From NCBI GenBank assembly GCA_047975295.1, contig JBKEDH010000112.1, positions 1-34,617 of the forward strand: 34,617 nucleotides of DNA. The letters are read 5' to 3'. The translations under genes and the position numbers were made by a program. The notes under the pieces were generated by a model that did no database searches, was not told where the DNA came from, and saw nothing but the letters and a program-made list of their open reading frames with translations. The stretch is from JBKEDH01 sp047975295 (GTDB lineage Bacteria; Bacteroidota; Bacteroidia; Flavobacteriales; Flavobacteriaceae). This document shows, piece by piece, positions 9,587 to 16,735 of the stretch. Every line of letters begins with the position of its first letter. Position 1 is the first letter of the stretch.

Positions 9587-9620
9587 AAAAAACTCCATTG
9601 GCCATTATACCAATGAAGTT
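9587..9620 (-). terminator. Rho-independent terminator after pdhB
   Basis: Read on the minus strand, aacttcattgg, an 8-base loop and ccaatggagtt form an 11-pair stem with one G-U pair. Six T follow, the first two of them inside the stem. It lies 25 bases past the pdhB stop and ends six bases before the start of the DUF5686 gene, insulating the two genes. Confidence 0.75.
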
Positions 9621-9644
9621 ATTATAACGTAAAAAATCGTTTTT

Positions 9645-10622
9645 TTATATGTACAGTACTTTTTTTACAGCTTTCACCACGTCGTTACTGTTGGGCAGCC
9701 ATTCCTCCAACAGAACGGGAGAGTATGGTGCCGGTGTATCGGCCGTATTCAACTTTATAATGGGTGCATCAAGGTAATCGAAAGCTTCGTTTTGTACAAT
9801 ATACGTAATTTCGGTAGCTACGTTACCAAATGGCCAAGCCTCTTCAAGAATAACCAAACGGTTTGTTTTTTTAACCGATTCCAAAATGGTTTTCTTATCC
9901 ATTGGACGTACTGTACGCAAGTCTATAATTTCGCACGAAACACCTTCTTTTGCCAATTCGTCGGCTGCTTTATAGGCTTCTTTTATAATTTTCCCGAACG
10001 ATACTATGGTAACATCCGTCCCTTCTCTTTTAATATCGGCAACACCCAACGGCAATACGTACTCGCCTTCGGGTACTTCGCCTTTATCGCCGTACATTTG
10101 CTCACTTTCCATGAAAATAACGGGGTCGTTATCGCGAATAGCTGCTTTAAGTAAGCCTTTTGCATCGTAAGGATTAGACGGTACCACCACTTTTAGTCCG
10201 GGTGTATTGGCATACCAACTCTCGAATGCTTGCGAGTGCGTTGCCCCCAATTGCCCTGCCGAAGCCGTTGGACCACGAAACACAATTGGGCAATTAAACT
10301 GTCCGCCCGACATTTGTCTAATCTTGGCGGCATTATTTATAATTTGGTCAATTCCAACCAACGAGAAGTTAAAGGTCATAAATTCTACAATGGGGCGATT
10401 TCCGGTCATGGTCGAGCCTACGGCAATACCGGCAAAACCAAGCTCGGCAATAGGCGTATCGATAACACGCTTAGAGCCAAATTCGTCCAACATCCCTTTC
10501 GAGGCTTTGTATGCTCCGTTATATTCCGCAACTTCTTCTCCCATTAGATATATACTTTCGTCCCGACGCATTTCTTCGCTCATGGCCTCACAGATTGCTT
10601 CTCTAAATTGAATTGTCTTCAT
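9645..10622 (-). CDS. pdhB: Pyruvate dehydrogenase E1 component, beta subunit
   Basis: This 325-residue transketolase-fold protein pairs with the E1 alpha subunit to decarboxylate pyruvate with thiamine diphosphate and acetylate the E2 lipoyl domain. It acts in the cytosol. Visible family features are REAICEAMSEEMRRDESIYL at the N terminus, GEEVAEYNGAYKASKGM, the conserved DTPIAELGFAGIAVG and PTASAGQLGATHSQ segments, and the C-terminal IDLRTVRPMD and ILEEAWPFGN. Length fits separate alpha/beta E1 enzymes. No pdhA or E2 gene is in the window, so the complex is encoded at several sites. A branched-chain 2-oxoacid E1 beta is the main alternative. The divergent neighbour is etfB. Confidence 0.93.
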   Translation of the reverse strand: MKTIQFREAICEAMSEEMRRDESIYLMGEEVAEYNGAYKASKGMLDEFGSKRVIDTPIAELGFAGIAVGSTMTGNRPIVEFMTFNFSLVGIDQIINNAAKIRQMSGGQFNCPIVFRGPTASAGQLGATHSQAFESWYANTPGLKVVVPSNPYDAKGLLKAAIRDNDPVIFMESEQMYGDKGEVPEGEYVLPLGVADIKREGTDVTIVSFGKIIKEAYKAADELAKEGVSCEIIDLRTVRPMDKKTILESVKKTNRLVILEEAWPFGNVATEITYIVQNEAFDYLDAPIIKLNTADTPAPYSPVLLEEWLPNSNDVVKAVKKVLYI

Positions 10623-10644
10623 TAAATTTATTTTAAATCGAACA

Positions 10645-10652
10645 CAAAAATA
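10645..10652 (-). promoter_or_regulatory. -7 box of pdhB
   Basis: The minus strand carries TATTTTTG, a match to TAnnTTTG, giving a start near 10641 and a leader of about 18 bases. No convincing -33 TTG was found. Confidence 0.45.
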
Positions 10653-10730
10653 ACAATAATTAATGATACTATCTAATAGGATTTTTTTAATTTATTATGC
10701 ATGCATAGTAAAAATTTCGAATAATATGGT

Positions 10731-10738
10731 TAACTTCG
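10731..10738 (+). promoter_or_regulatory. Weak -7 box of etfB
   Basis: TAACTTCG differs from TAnnTTTG at one position. The predicted leader is about 39 bases. No TTG lies at the expected -33 distance, so support is weak. A near-identical TAGCTTCGTAAC lies directly before the acyltransferase start at 28553. Confidence 0.3.
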
Positions 10739-10780
10739 TAACGTCAAAAAGAATTATTCTAAATAAAATACCATATTATT

Positions 10781-11527
10781 ATGAAAATATTAGTGTGCAT
10801 TAGCCACGTTCCGGACACCACATCAAAGATTAATTTTACCGATGGTGATAGCAAATTAGATACTAATGGTGTTCAATTTGTTATTAATCCGAATGATGAG
10901 TTTGGACTTACCAGAGCTATGTGGTTTAAAGAAAAACAAAATGCATCCATTACCGTTGCAAATGTTGGTGGGTCGGAAACCGAGCCTACATTACGTAAAG
11001 CCTTGGCTATTGGTGCCGACGAAGCCATTCGTGTAAACACCGAAGCTACCGATGGTTTTTCGGTTGCCAAACAATTGGCAAAAGTAATCCAAGAGGGTAG
11101 TTACGATTTGGTTATTGCCGGTAGGGAATCTATAGATTACAATGGCGGCATGGTACCCGGAATGCTTGCAGCATTAACCAATGCTAATTTTGTAAATAAC
11201 TGTATTGGTTTAGAGATAAACGGTACCGAGGCTACTGTTATTAGGGAAATAGACGGTGGAAAAGAAACCATTTCCACATCGTTACCTTTGGTTATTGGCG
11301 GGCAAAAAGGACTTGTTGAAGAAAGCGATTTGCGTATTCCCAATATGCGAGGTATTATGATGGCCCGTAAAAAGCCCCTAACCATTGTTTCGCCTATTGA
11401 AGCCAATACCGAAACAACTTCGGTCAAGTTTGAAAAACCAGCTCCAAAGGGTGCCGTTAAATTGATAGACCCCAACAATTTGGACGAATTGATAAACTTA
11501 CTCCATAACGAAGCAAAAGTCATTTAA
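10781..11527 (+). CDS. etfB: Electron transfer flavoprotein, beta subunit
   Basis: This 248-residue subunit binds AMP and, together with EtfA, forms a soluble FAD carrier. The carrier passes electrons from acyl-CoA and other dehydrogenases to the membrane quinone pool through ETF dehydrogenase. It begins with MKILVCISHVPDT and has NPNDEFGLTRAM and the ETF beta signature region AGRESIDYNGGMVPGMLAA, followed by MRGIMMARKKPL near the C terminus. Length matches the short, non-bifurcating type found in Bacteroidota. etfA follows after an 83-base gap, so the two are probably one transcript. Confidence 0.96.
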   Translation: MKILVCISHVPDTTSKINFTDGDSKLDTNGVQFVINPNDEFGLTRAMWFKEKQNASITVANVGGSETEPTLRKALAIGADEAIRVNTEATDGFSVAKQLAKVIQEGSYDLVIAGRESIDYNGGMVPGMLAALTNANFVNNCIGLEINGTEATVIREIDGGKETISTSLPLVIGGQKGLVEESDLRIPNMRGIMMARKKPLTIVSPIEANTETTSVKFEKPAPKGAVKLIDPNNLDELINLLHNEAKVI

Positions 11528-11532
11528 TAACC

Positions 11533-11593
11533 AAATTTCAAGAGCAAACCCCTAATCGTTTTGACATTTGGAATTTGCTTTTTTTTGAAATTT
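11533..11593 (+). repeat. Inverted repeat between etfB and etfA
   Basis: aaatttcaagagcaaa (11533-11548) is mirrored by tttgcttttttttgaaattt (11574-11593). The arms pair almost completely except for extra T in the right arm and one mismatch. In RNA this would form a long hairpin just after the etfB stop and shortly before the etfA ATG. The T-run lies inside the stem, so it is not a standard terminator. A role in transcript processing or in setting the etfB/etfA ratio is conjecture. Confidence 0.5.
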
Positions 11594-11610
11594 ACATTTT
11601 TAAAAATATT

Positions 11611-12570
11611 ATGTCAGTTTTAGTATATACAGAATCCGAACAAGGAACATTCAAAAAAACGGCTTTCGAAGTCGCATCGTACGCCAAAGCCGTAGCCAAT
11701 CAATTAGGCACTACGGTAACCGCCGTAAGTTTTAACATTAACGATACTGCCGAATTGGGCAAATACGGCATAGATAAGGTTTTAAAAATAACCAATGGCC
11801 AGTTAGAACAATTTAATGCTAGTGGCTACGCCCAAGCTATAAAACAAGCCGCCGAAAAAGAAAACAGTAAGGTCGTTATTTTAAGCTCTAGTGCCAACAG
11901 CAAGTATTTGGCACCACTTTTGGCCGTGGGTTTAAATGCCGGTTATGCTTCAAATGTTATAGAAACACCTTCAAACACATCGCCTTTTACGGTAAAAAGA
12001 AATGCCTTTACCAATAAAGCCTTTGAGGTATCGTCCATAAATACCGCTATAAAAATTATTGGACTTTCCAACAATGCTTTCGGATTGGTAGAAAGCAACG
12101 GAAACACTTCTGTAGAAGATTTCTCTCCAAACATTTCAGATTTAAATGTAAAAGTAGAAACAATCGATAAAGCCTCCAATAAAGTAAGCATTGCCGATGC
12201 CGATATTGTGGTGTCTGGTGGCCGTGGGTTAAAAGGCCCGGAAAATTGGGGCATGATTGAAGAATTGGCCGGTGTATTGAATGCCGCAACAGCCTGTTCT
12301 AAACCCGTATCCGATTTAGGCTGGCGTCCACATAGCGAACATGTTGGACAAACCGGAAAACCCGTTGCCTCCAATTTATACATCGCCATTGGTATTTCGG
12401 GAGCCATACAACATTTGGCAGGCGTAAATGCCTCTAAAATAAAAGTCGTTATAAACAACGACCCAGAGGCACCATTTTTTAAAGCGGCCGACTATGGTGT
12501 TGTAGGCGATGCCTTTGAGGTAGTCCCTACCCTAATCGAAAAATTAAAAGCTTTTAAAGCGCAACAATAA
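11611..12570 (+). CDS. etfA: Electron transfer flavoprotein, alpha subunit
   Basis: This 319-residue partner of EtfB carries the FAD. The C-terminal FAD domain shows GGRG (203-206), RPHSEHVGQTG (239-249), GISGAIQH (261-268) and NNDPEAPFFKAADYG (282-296). These are the hallmark phosphate, flavin and adenine contacts. The frame is open from an ATG at 11575, but that would prepend 12 hydrophobic residues encoded by the intergenic inverted repeat. The ATG at 11611 gives the family-typical MSVLVYTE start. Confidence 0.96.
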   Translation: MSVLVYTESEQGTFKKTAFEVASYAKAVANQLGTTVTAVSFNINDTAELGKYGIDKVLKITNGQLEQFNASGYAQAIKQAAEKENSKVVILSSSANSKYLAPLLAVGLNAGYASNVIETPSNTSPFTVKRNAFTNKAFEVSSINTAIKIIGLSNNAFGLVESNGNTSVEDFSPNISDLNVKVETIDKASNKVSIADADIVVSGGRGLKGPENWGMIEELAGVLNAATACSKPVSDLGWRPHSEHVGQTGKPVASNLYIAIGISGAIQHLAGVNASKIKVVINNDPEAPFFKAADYGVVGDAFEVVPTLIEKLKAFKAQQ

Positions 12571-12654
12571 AATTATTTTTTATAAATTGTATTGTTCTTA
12601 AAAGAACTGCTTAATTTGGGGTTCTCATTAAAACTTTTAACAAATCTGCTTTTG

Positions 12655-12662
12655 TAGTTTTG
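12655..12662 (+). promoter_or_regulatory. -7 box upstream of the bifunctional nuclease gene
   Basis: TAGTTTTG fits TAnnTTTG and would give a 39-base leader. No TTG at the usual -33 spacing was found. It would allow this gene and the transporter behind it to be expressed apart from etfBA. Confidence 0.38.
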
Positions 12663-12705
12663 GTAAAGTCCTAATTTAAACAGTTCTTTGCGTTTTAATT
12701 AATTT

Positions 12706-13338
12706 ATGAGCTTAGTTAGATTAAATATAAAGGGAATTTCGTACAGCCAGACCCAAAATGGTGCCTATGCACTTATACTAAACGAAATTGATGGCGAACG
12801 CAAACTTCCTATTGTAATTGGTGCTTTCGAAGCACAATCCATCGCCATTGCTTTAGAAAAGGAAATTAGGCCACCACGACCGTTAACCCACGATTTATTT
12901 AAAGGTTTTGCCGATCGTTTTGGTATTGTTGTAAAACAGGTTATTATCCATAAACTTGTAGATGGTGTCTTCTACTCCAGTTTAATTTGCGAACGCGATA
13001 AAATTGAAGAAATTATTGATGCTAGAACTAGTGATGCTATTGCCTTGGCACTGCGTTTCGATGCACCCATATTTACCTATAAAAATATTTTGGACAAAGC
13101 CGGGATTTATTTAAAAACCAATCTGGAAGAAACCAAAATCGAAGACACTAAAGAAAATGCCTTGATAGAAGGATTAATTAGCGAAGACGAATCCAAGTCC
13201 AAGTCCAAACCCCAGACCAGTAGTTTATTTAAAAATAAAACACTTGCAGAACTTCAAAGTCTTTTGGAAGAAGCCGTTTTAAAAGAAGATTACGAAAAAG
13301 CAGCGCGTATTCGCGACGAAATATCCAAAAGAGGATAA
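12706..13338 (+). CDS. Bifunctional nuclease family protein with UVR domain
   Basis: 210 residues. The N-terminal part (about 1-140) is the DUF151/bifunctional nuclease domain, seen in LPIVIGAFEAQSIAIALE and in DARTSDAIALALRFDAPIF. Residues about 173-208 form a UVR motif (LAELQSLLEEAVLKEDYEKA then ARIRDEI), the UvrB/UvrC-interacting helical hairpin that is also found in Clp-related proteins. A Ser/Lys-rich linker joins them. Members of this family in plants have been reported to have RNase and DNase activity; activity in bacteria is less certain. The stop is followed 15 bases later by the nucleoside transporter, so the two are probably co-transcribed. A link between nucleotide turnover and nucleoside uptake is plausible but inferred. 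Confidence 0.9.
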   Translation: MSLVRLNIKGISYSQTQNGAYALILNEIDGERKLPIVIGAFEAQSIAIALEKEIRPPRPLTHDLFKGFADRFGIVVKQVIIHKLVDGVFYSSLICERDKIEEIIDARTSDAIALALRFDAPIFTYKNILDKAGIYLKTNLEETKIEDTKENALIEGLISEDESKSKSKPQTSSLFKNKTLAELQSLLEEAVLKEDYEKAARIRDEISKRG

Positions 13339-13353
13339 CTCAATTTAAAATTT

Positions 13354-14880
13354 ATGAAGCACGTATTTTTGTTATTCACGATATGCTCTTTGGCTTTTTC
13401 TCTCCAAAGTTCCGCCCAAGCTATAAACAAAATTACGCAACAGGACTCCCTAACCCAAAAGCTTAACCACGTTTTAGAAACAACGGAGCATACCCCTACT
13501 GTCCTTTCTAACACTCCAACCGGTAAACAAAAAGAAATTTCGGAACAAACAGCTCCAACCATCATTCCCAGCCAAGGTTTTTCCATTAATAGCCTTTGGC
13601 GCGGTATTATAGGCATGCTTAGCCTTATTTTTATCGCTTTTTTATTCAGTAGCAACCGAAAAGCCATTAATTGGCGTATTGTAAGTATAGGACTTTCAAT
13701 TCAACTTCTTATCGCCATTGGTGTTTTAAAAGTTGATTTTATAAAAAAAATATTCGAATTTATAGGTAGCCTATTTGTTAGTGTATTGGATTTTACACGG
13801 GCAGGCAGCGAATTTTTATTTTCAGGATTGGTTGGCGATATGACCAAATTCGGATATATATTTGCCTTTCAGGTATTGCCAACCATTATATTCTTTTCGG
13901 CATTAACATCGGTATTGTTTTACTTGGGCATTATTCAAAAAGTAGTAAAAGCTATGGCTTGGCTGTTATCGAAAACCTTAAAAATTTCAGGGGCAGAAAG
14001 TTTAAGTGTTGCCGGAAATATATTTTTGGGACAAACCGAAGCGCCTCTCCTAATAAAAGCTTATCTGGAAAAAATGAACAAGTCCGAAATGCTTTTGGTT
14101 ATGATTGGCGGTATGGCAACCGTTGCCGGAGCTGTAATGGCAGCGTACATCGGTTTTTTGGGCGGTGACAACCCCGATTTAAGGCTACTTTACGCAAAAC
14201 ATCTTTTAGCTGCTTCGGTCATGGCCGCTCCCGGTGCTATTGTAATTTCGAAAATACTTTACCCACAAACAGAACCCGTAAATACCGATGTTAAGGTATC
14301 TCAGGAAAAAATAGGCTCAAACTTTCTCGATGCCATCGCCAACGGTACCACCGAAGGCTTAAAACTGGCAGCCAATGTAGGAGCCATGCTTTTGGTTTTT
14401 GTGGCCTTTATAGCTATGTTTAATGGGATTTTGGACTGGATAGGCAATATTACCAATATAAACCATTGGATAGCCACTAACACCAGTACATATAAAAGTT
14501 TAAGTATCGAATTTATCCTAGGCTATACCTTTGCTCCACTTATGTGGCTTATTGGTGTTGCCAAAGAAGATATGATGCTTATGGGACAATTACTGGGTAT
14601 TAAATTAGCAGCCAGCGAGTTTGTAGGCTACATACAGTTAAGAGGTTTAAAAGACCTAACTAATGACATACACTTTAGCTACGAAAAATCGGTAATTATG
14701 GCCACCTACATGTTGTGCGGATTTGCTAACTTTGCTTCCATTGGTATCCAAATTGGCGGTATTGGTTCTTTGGCTCCCGGCCAACGTACTGTTTTGTCTA
14801 AGTTTGGAATGAAAGCCTTAATCGGTGGAACATTGGCATCCTTAATCTCGGCAACTATTGCAGGAATGATTATTGGATAA
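13354..14880 (+). CDS. Concentrative nucleoside transporter (CNT/NupC family) with extra N-terminal region
   Basis: A 508-residue inner-membrane symporter that imports nucleosides using an ion gradient. The CNT core begins near residue 80 and carries the signature GQTEAPLLIKAYLEKM (226-241). Nucleobase-gate and core helices follow to the C terminus. Bacterial NupC proteins are about 400 residues. The extra length is a signal-peptide-like start (KHVFLLFTICSLAFSLQSSA) followed by about 55 polar residues, which would place the added segment in the periplasm. Similar extended forms occur in other Bacteroidota as far as I recall. Downstream lies thyA, so salvage (transport) and de novo thymidylate synthesis are neighbours. 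Confidence 0.93.
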   Translation: MKHVFLLFTICSLAFSLQSSAQAINKITQQDSLTQKLNHVLETTEHTPTVLSNTPTGKQKEISEQTAPTIIPSQGFSINSLWRGIIGMLSLIFIAFLFSSNRKAINWRIVSIGLSIQLLIAIGVLKVDFIKKIFEFIGSLFVSVLDFTRAGSEFLFSGLVGDMTKFGYIFAFQVLPTIIFFSALTSVLFYLGIIQKVVKAMAWLLSKTLKISGAESLSVAGNIFLGQTEAPLLIKAYLEKMNKSEMLLVMIGGMATVAGAVMAAYIGFLGGDNPDLRLLYAKHLLAASVMAAPGAIVISKILYPQTEPVNTDVKVSQEKIGSNFLDAIANGTTEGLKLAANVGAMLLVFVAFIAMFNGILDWIGNITNINHWIATNTSTYKSLSIEFILGYTFAPLMWLIGVAKEDMMLMGQLLGIKLAASEFVGYIQLRGLKDLTNDIHFSYEKSVIMATYMLCGFANFASIGIQIGGIGSLAPGQRTVLSKFGMKALIGGTLASLISATIAGMIIG

Positions 14881-15077
14881 CTGTTGATTAAAGTTTCCAA
14901 CAATTAAGACACAAAAACTAAAAAACACATAAATTTACACCAAACTTTATCATTTTTGTCTTTTGACTTTAAAAACCTTAAAGAAATAATGAAACACCCA
15001 TTATTAAGTTTTAATCACACAGCAGAATGTTAATTTGGGTGTTCCATGTGACCATTAAAAACAATAAATATTAACAC

Positions 15078-15902
15078 ATGAAACAATATCTCGATTTAGT
15101 AAAACATGTTTTAGAACACGGCAACGAAAAAGGAGACCGCACGGGTACGGGTACCAAAAGTGTTTTTGGCTACCAAATGCGGTTCGATTTAAGCGAAGGA
15201 TTCCCTATGGTTACTACCAAAAAACTACATTTAAAATCGATTATTTACGAATTACTTTGGTTTTTAAAGGGCGACACCAATATTAACTACTTAACCGAAA
15301 ACGGTGTACGTATTTGGAATGAATGGGCCAACGAAAATGGCGATTTAGGCCCCATTTACGGGTACCAATGGCGCAATTGGAACAGCGATGAGATAGACCA
15401 AATTACAGAAATTGTCGAAACTCTAAAAAACAGTCCTAACAGTCGCCGCATGTTGGTCTCGGCATGGAATCCTTCGGTTTTACCCGACACTTCCAAAAGT
15501 TTTAGTGAAAATGTAGCCAACGGAAAGGCCGCCCTACCACCCTGTCATGCTTTTTTTCAGTTTTATGTGGCCAATGGCAAGCTATCCTGCCAACTTTACC
15601 AACGCAGTGCCGATATATTTTTGGGCGTCCCTTTCAATATTGCTTCTTATGCGTTGTTAACCCTAATGATGGCTCAGGTTTGTGGCTACCAAGCCGGCGA
15701 ATTTATACATACCTTTGGCGATGCCCATATTTACAACAATCATTTGGAGCAATTAAACCTTCAATTATCACGTAAGCCTAAACCATTGCCCAAAATGACA
15801 TTAAACCCAAAAGTTAAAAATATATTCGATTTTACTTTCGAAGATTTTTCTCTTGAAAATTACGACCCACATCCGCATATAAAAGGTGTGGTTGCCGTAT
15901 AA
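15078..15902 (+). CDS. thyA: Thymidylate synthase
   Basis: 274 residues. The enzyme methylates dUMP to dTMP using methylene-tetrahydrofolate and releases dihydrofolate. The catalytic cysteine is C156 in ALPPCHAFFQF. The phosphate-binding arginine is in RTGTGTKSVFG (21-31), and the arginine pair is in NSRRMLVSAWNP (121-132). QRSADIFLGVPFNIASYA and the C-terminal PHPHIKGVVAV are also present. Residues about 137-150 form a short insert before the catalytic loop. Its functional partner, dihydrofolate reductase, is 0.8 kb downstream. The 197-base gap to the transporter gene holds no gene that I can support. Confidence 0.98.
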   Translation: MKQYLDLVKHVLEHGNEKGDRTGTGTKSVFGYQMRFDLSEGFPMVTTKKLHLKSIIYELLWFLKGDTNINYLTENGVRIWNEWANENGDLGPIYGYQWRNWNSDEIDQITEIVETLKNSPNSRRMLVSAWNPSVLPDTSKSFSENVANGKAALPPCHAFFQFYVANGKLSCQLYQRSADIFLGVPFNIASYALLTLMMAQVCGYQAGEFIHTFGDAHIYNNHLEQLNLQLSRKPKPLPKMTLNPKVKNIFDFTFEDFSLENYDPHPHIKGVVAV

Positions 15903-15991
15903 TATAAACATAAAGCATATTCAATTAATGTATGGCAAAAAATTGACTTACTCGATTTTTTGAACTGGTTTTCAAGACCTCAAAACCTTAT

Positions 15992-16010
15992 AAATTTAAA
16001 CAGGCTCTAA
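15992..16010 (-). repeat. 19-base dispersed repeat, copy 1
   Basis: On the minus strand this reads ttagagcctgtttaaattt, identical over 19 bases to the end of kdtA (34575-34593) in the opposite orientation. It sits in the thyA 3' region, next to a weak hairpin sequence (aagacctcaaaacctt). It looks like part of a dispersed intergenic element. Confidence 0.55.
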
Positions 16011-16043
16011 TAGTGGTATTTCAACAAAAAAATCACTTAAAAA

Positions 16044-16081
16044 CAAAAAAAGGCTTTCTGAAAATCCAGAAAGCCTTTTTT
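16044..16081. terminator. Bidirectional terminator between thyA and the CBM48 gene
   Basis: A perfect ten-pair stem, aggctttctg (16051-16060) with cagaaagcct (16067-16076), has a six-base loop. It is flanked by a run of A on the left and T on the right, so it ends transcripts from both converging genes. Confidence 0.88.
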
Positions 16082-16100
16082 CGATTTATAAACAATTTGC

Positions 16101-16400
16101 TTAAACTTTTACAACACTATTATCGGCAGAAGCAAATTCGTTCCACACATAACCATCGGCTGCATCGTCGTTAGCATAAACGGTTTCATCAATAAGGTAT
16201 TTAAACTCGTACGACTTATCATTATCTAAATCCAACGTTCCTTTAAACGTTCCATTCTTTAATTTTTTTAAGGGATGTGCCTTTGCACTCCACTTATTAA
16301 AATCTCCTACAAGCGAAACTTTTTTCGCATCTTCTGCCAATATTGAAAAGGTTACTTTACAAATGGGCTTACTTTTTAAGTATTTTTTTGTAATCGCCAT
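16101..16400 (-). CDS. Small isoamylase early-set / CBM48-type protein
   Basis: A 99-residue cytosolic protein made of a single immunoglobulin-like glycogen-binding module. The core motif VSLVGDFNKW (28-37) is the hallmark of the AMPK beta/CBM48 fold, followed by GTFKGTLDLDNDKSYEFKYL. No catalytic domain is attached. Free-standing modules of this size occur in Flavobacteriaceae and may recruit proteins to polysaccharide, but the partner is unknown. A promoter box lies upstream and a two-way terminator downstream, so it is a single-gene unit opposed to its neighbours. Confidence 0.88.
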   Translation of the reverse strand: MAITKKYLKSKPICKVTFSILAEDAKKVSLVGDFNKWSAKAHPLKKLKNGTFKGTLDLDNDKSYEFKYLIDETVYANDDAADGYVWNEFASADNSVVKV

Positions 16401-16431
16401 AATATTTTATAATAGTTGTGTTTATGTACCG

Positions 16432-16439
16432 CAAATTTA
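16432..16439 (-). promoter_or_regulatory. -7 box of the CBM48 gene
   Basis: The minus strand reads TAAATTTG, a match to TAnnTTTG. It predicts a leader of about 27 bases. No good -33 TTG is visible. Confidence 0.45.
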
Positions 16440-16722
16440 TGAAACATTTTTGCTGTACTGAAAATAAAAGTGCTTTCCCTGAACGAATTATCAATTTGAT
16501 AACAACTTAATAAGTTAATTATAATCAGCTAACTTTTCGTAAAAATAATTACATTATTATCAGTCTTTCTGTTTGTTTAATGCTGATTTTCAATAGATAA
16601 CATTAAAATATCCCCCAAAAAACAATCAAAAACCGACTTCAATTTTAGAGTTTATACCATTTCGACCCTAAAATTATCCATTCTGTTAGAATATCATTAC
16701 CGAAAACTTTAACTTTACAACC

Positions 16723-16730
16723 TAAGTTTG
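16723..16730 (+). promoter_or_regulatory. -7 box directly before the 2TM-DHFR start
   Basis: TAAGTTTG matches TAnnTTTG and ends five bases before the ATG. If used, the transcript would begin at or very near the start codon, which would make it leaderless. No -33 TTG is visible. Confidence 0.3.
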
Positions 16731-16735
16731 CAAAC

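Larger units (their letters stand above)
16401..16735. other. Divergent intergenic region with two adjacent perfect dyads
   Basis: This 335-base gap between two divergent genes contains no coding frame that I can support. It holds a -7 box for each gene. Near its left third are two short perfect dyads separated by one base: TTATCAA-T-TTGATAA (16488-16502) and AACTTA-A-TAAGTT (16504-16516). They lie about 50 bases upstream of the CBM48 -7 box, where an operator could sit. AT-rich DNA yields such dyads by chance, so a regulatory role is only possible. Confidence 0.35.

Noticed and set aside
11943..12458. 171-codon minus-strand frame within etfA
   Set aside because: It is antisense to intact etfA, whose FAD motifs cover the same bases; the Cys/Pro-rich translation resembles no protein I know.
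14881..15077. A short frame (MKHPLLSF) and possible promoter before thyA
   Set aside because: Eight codons are not evidence of a gene, and the nearest box (ttaatttg) misses the TAnnTTTG pattern.
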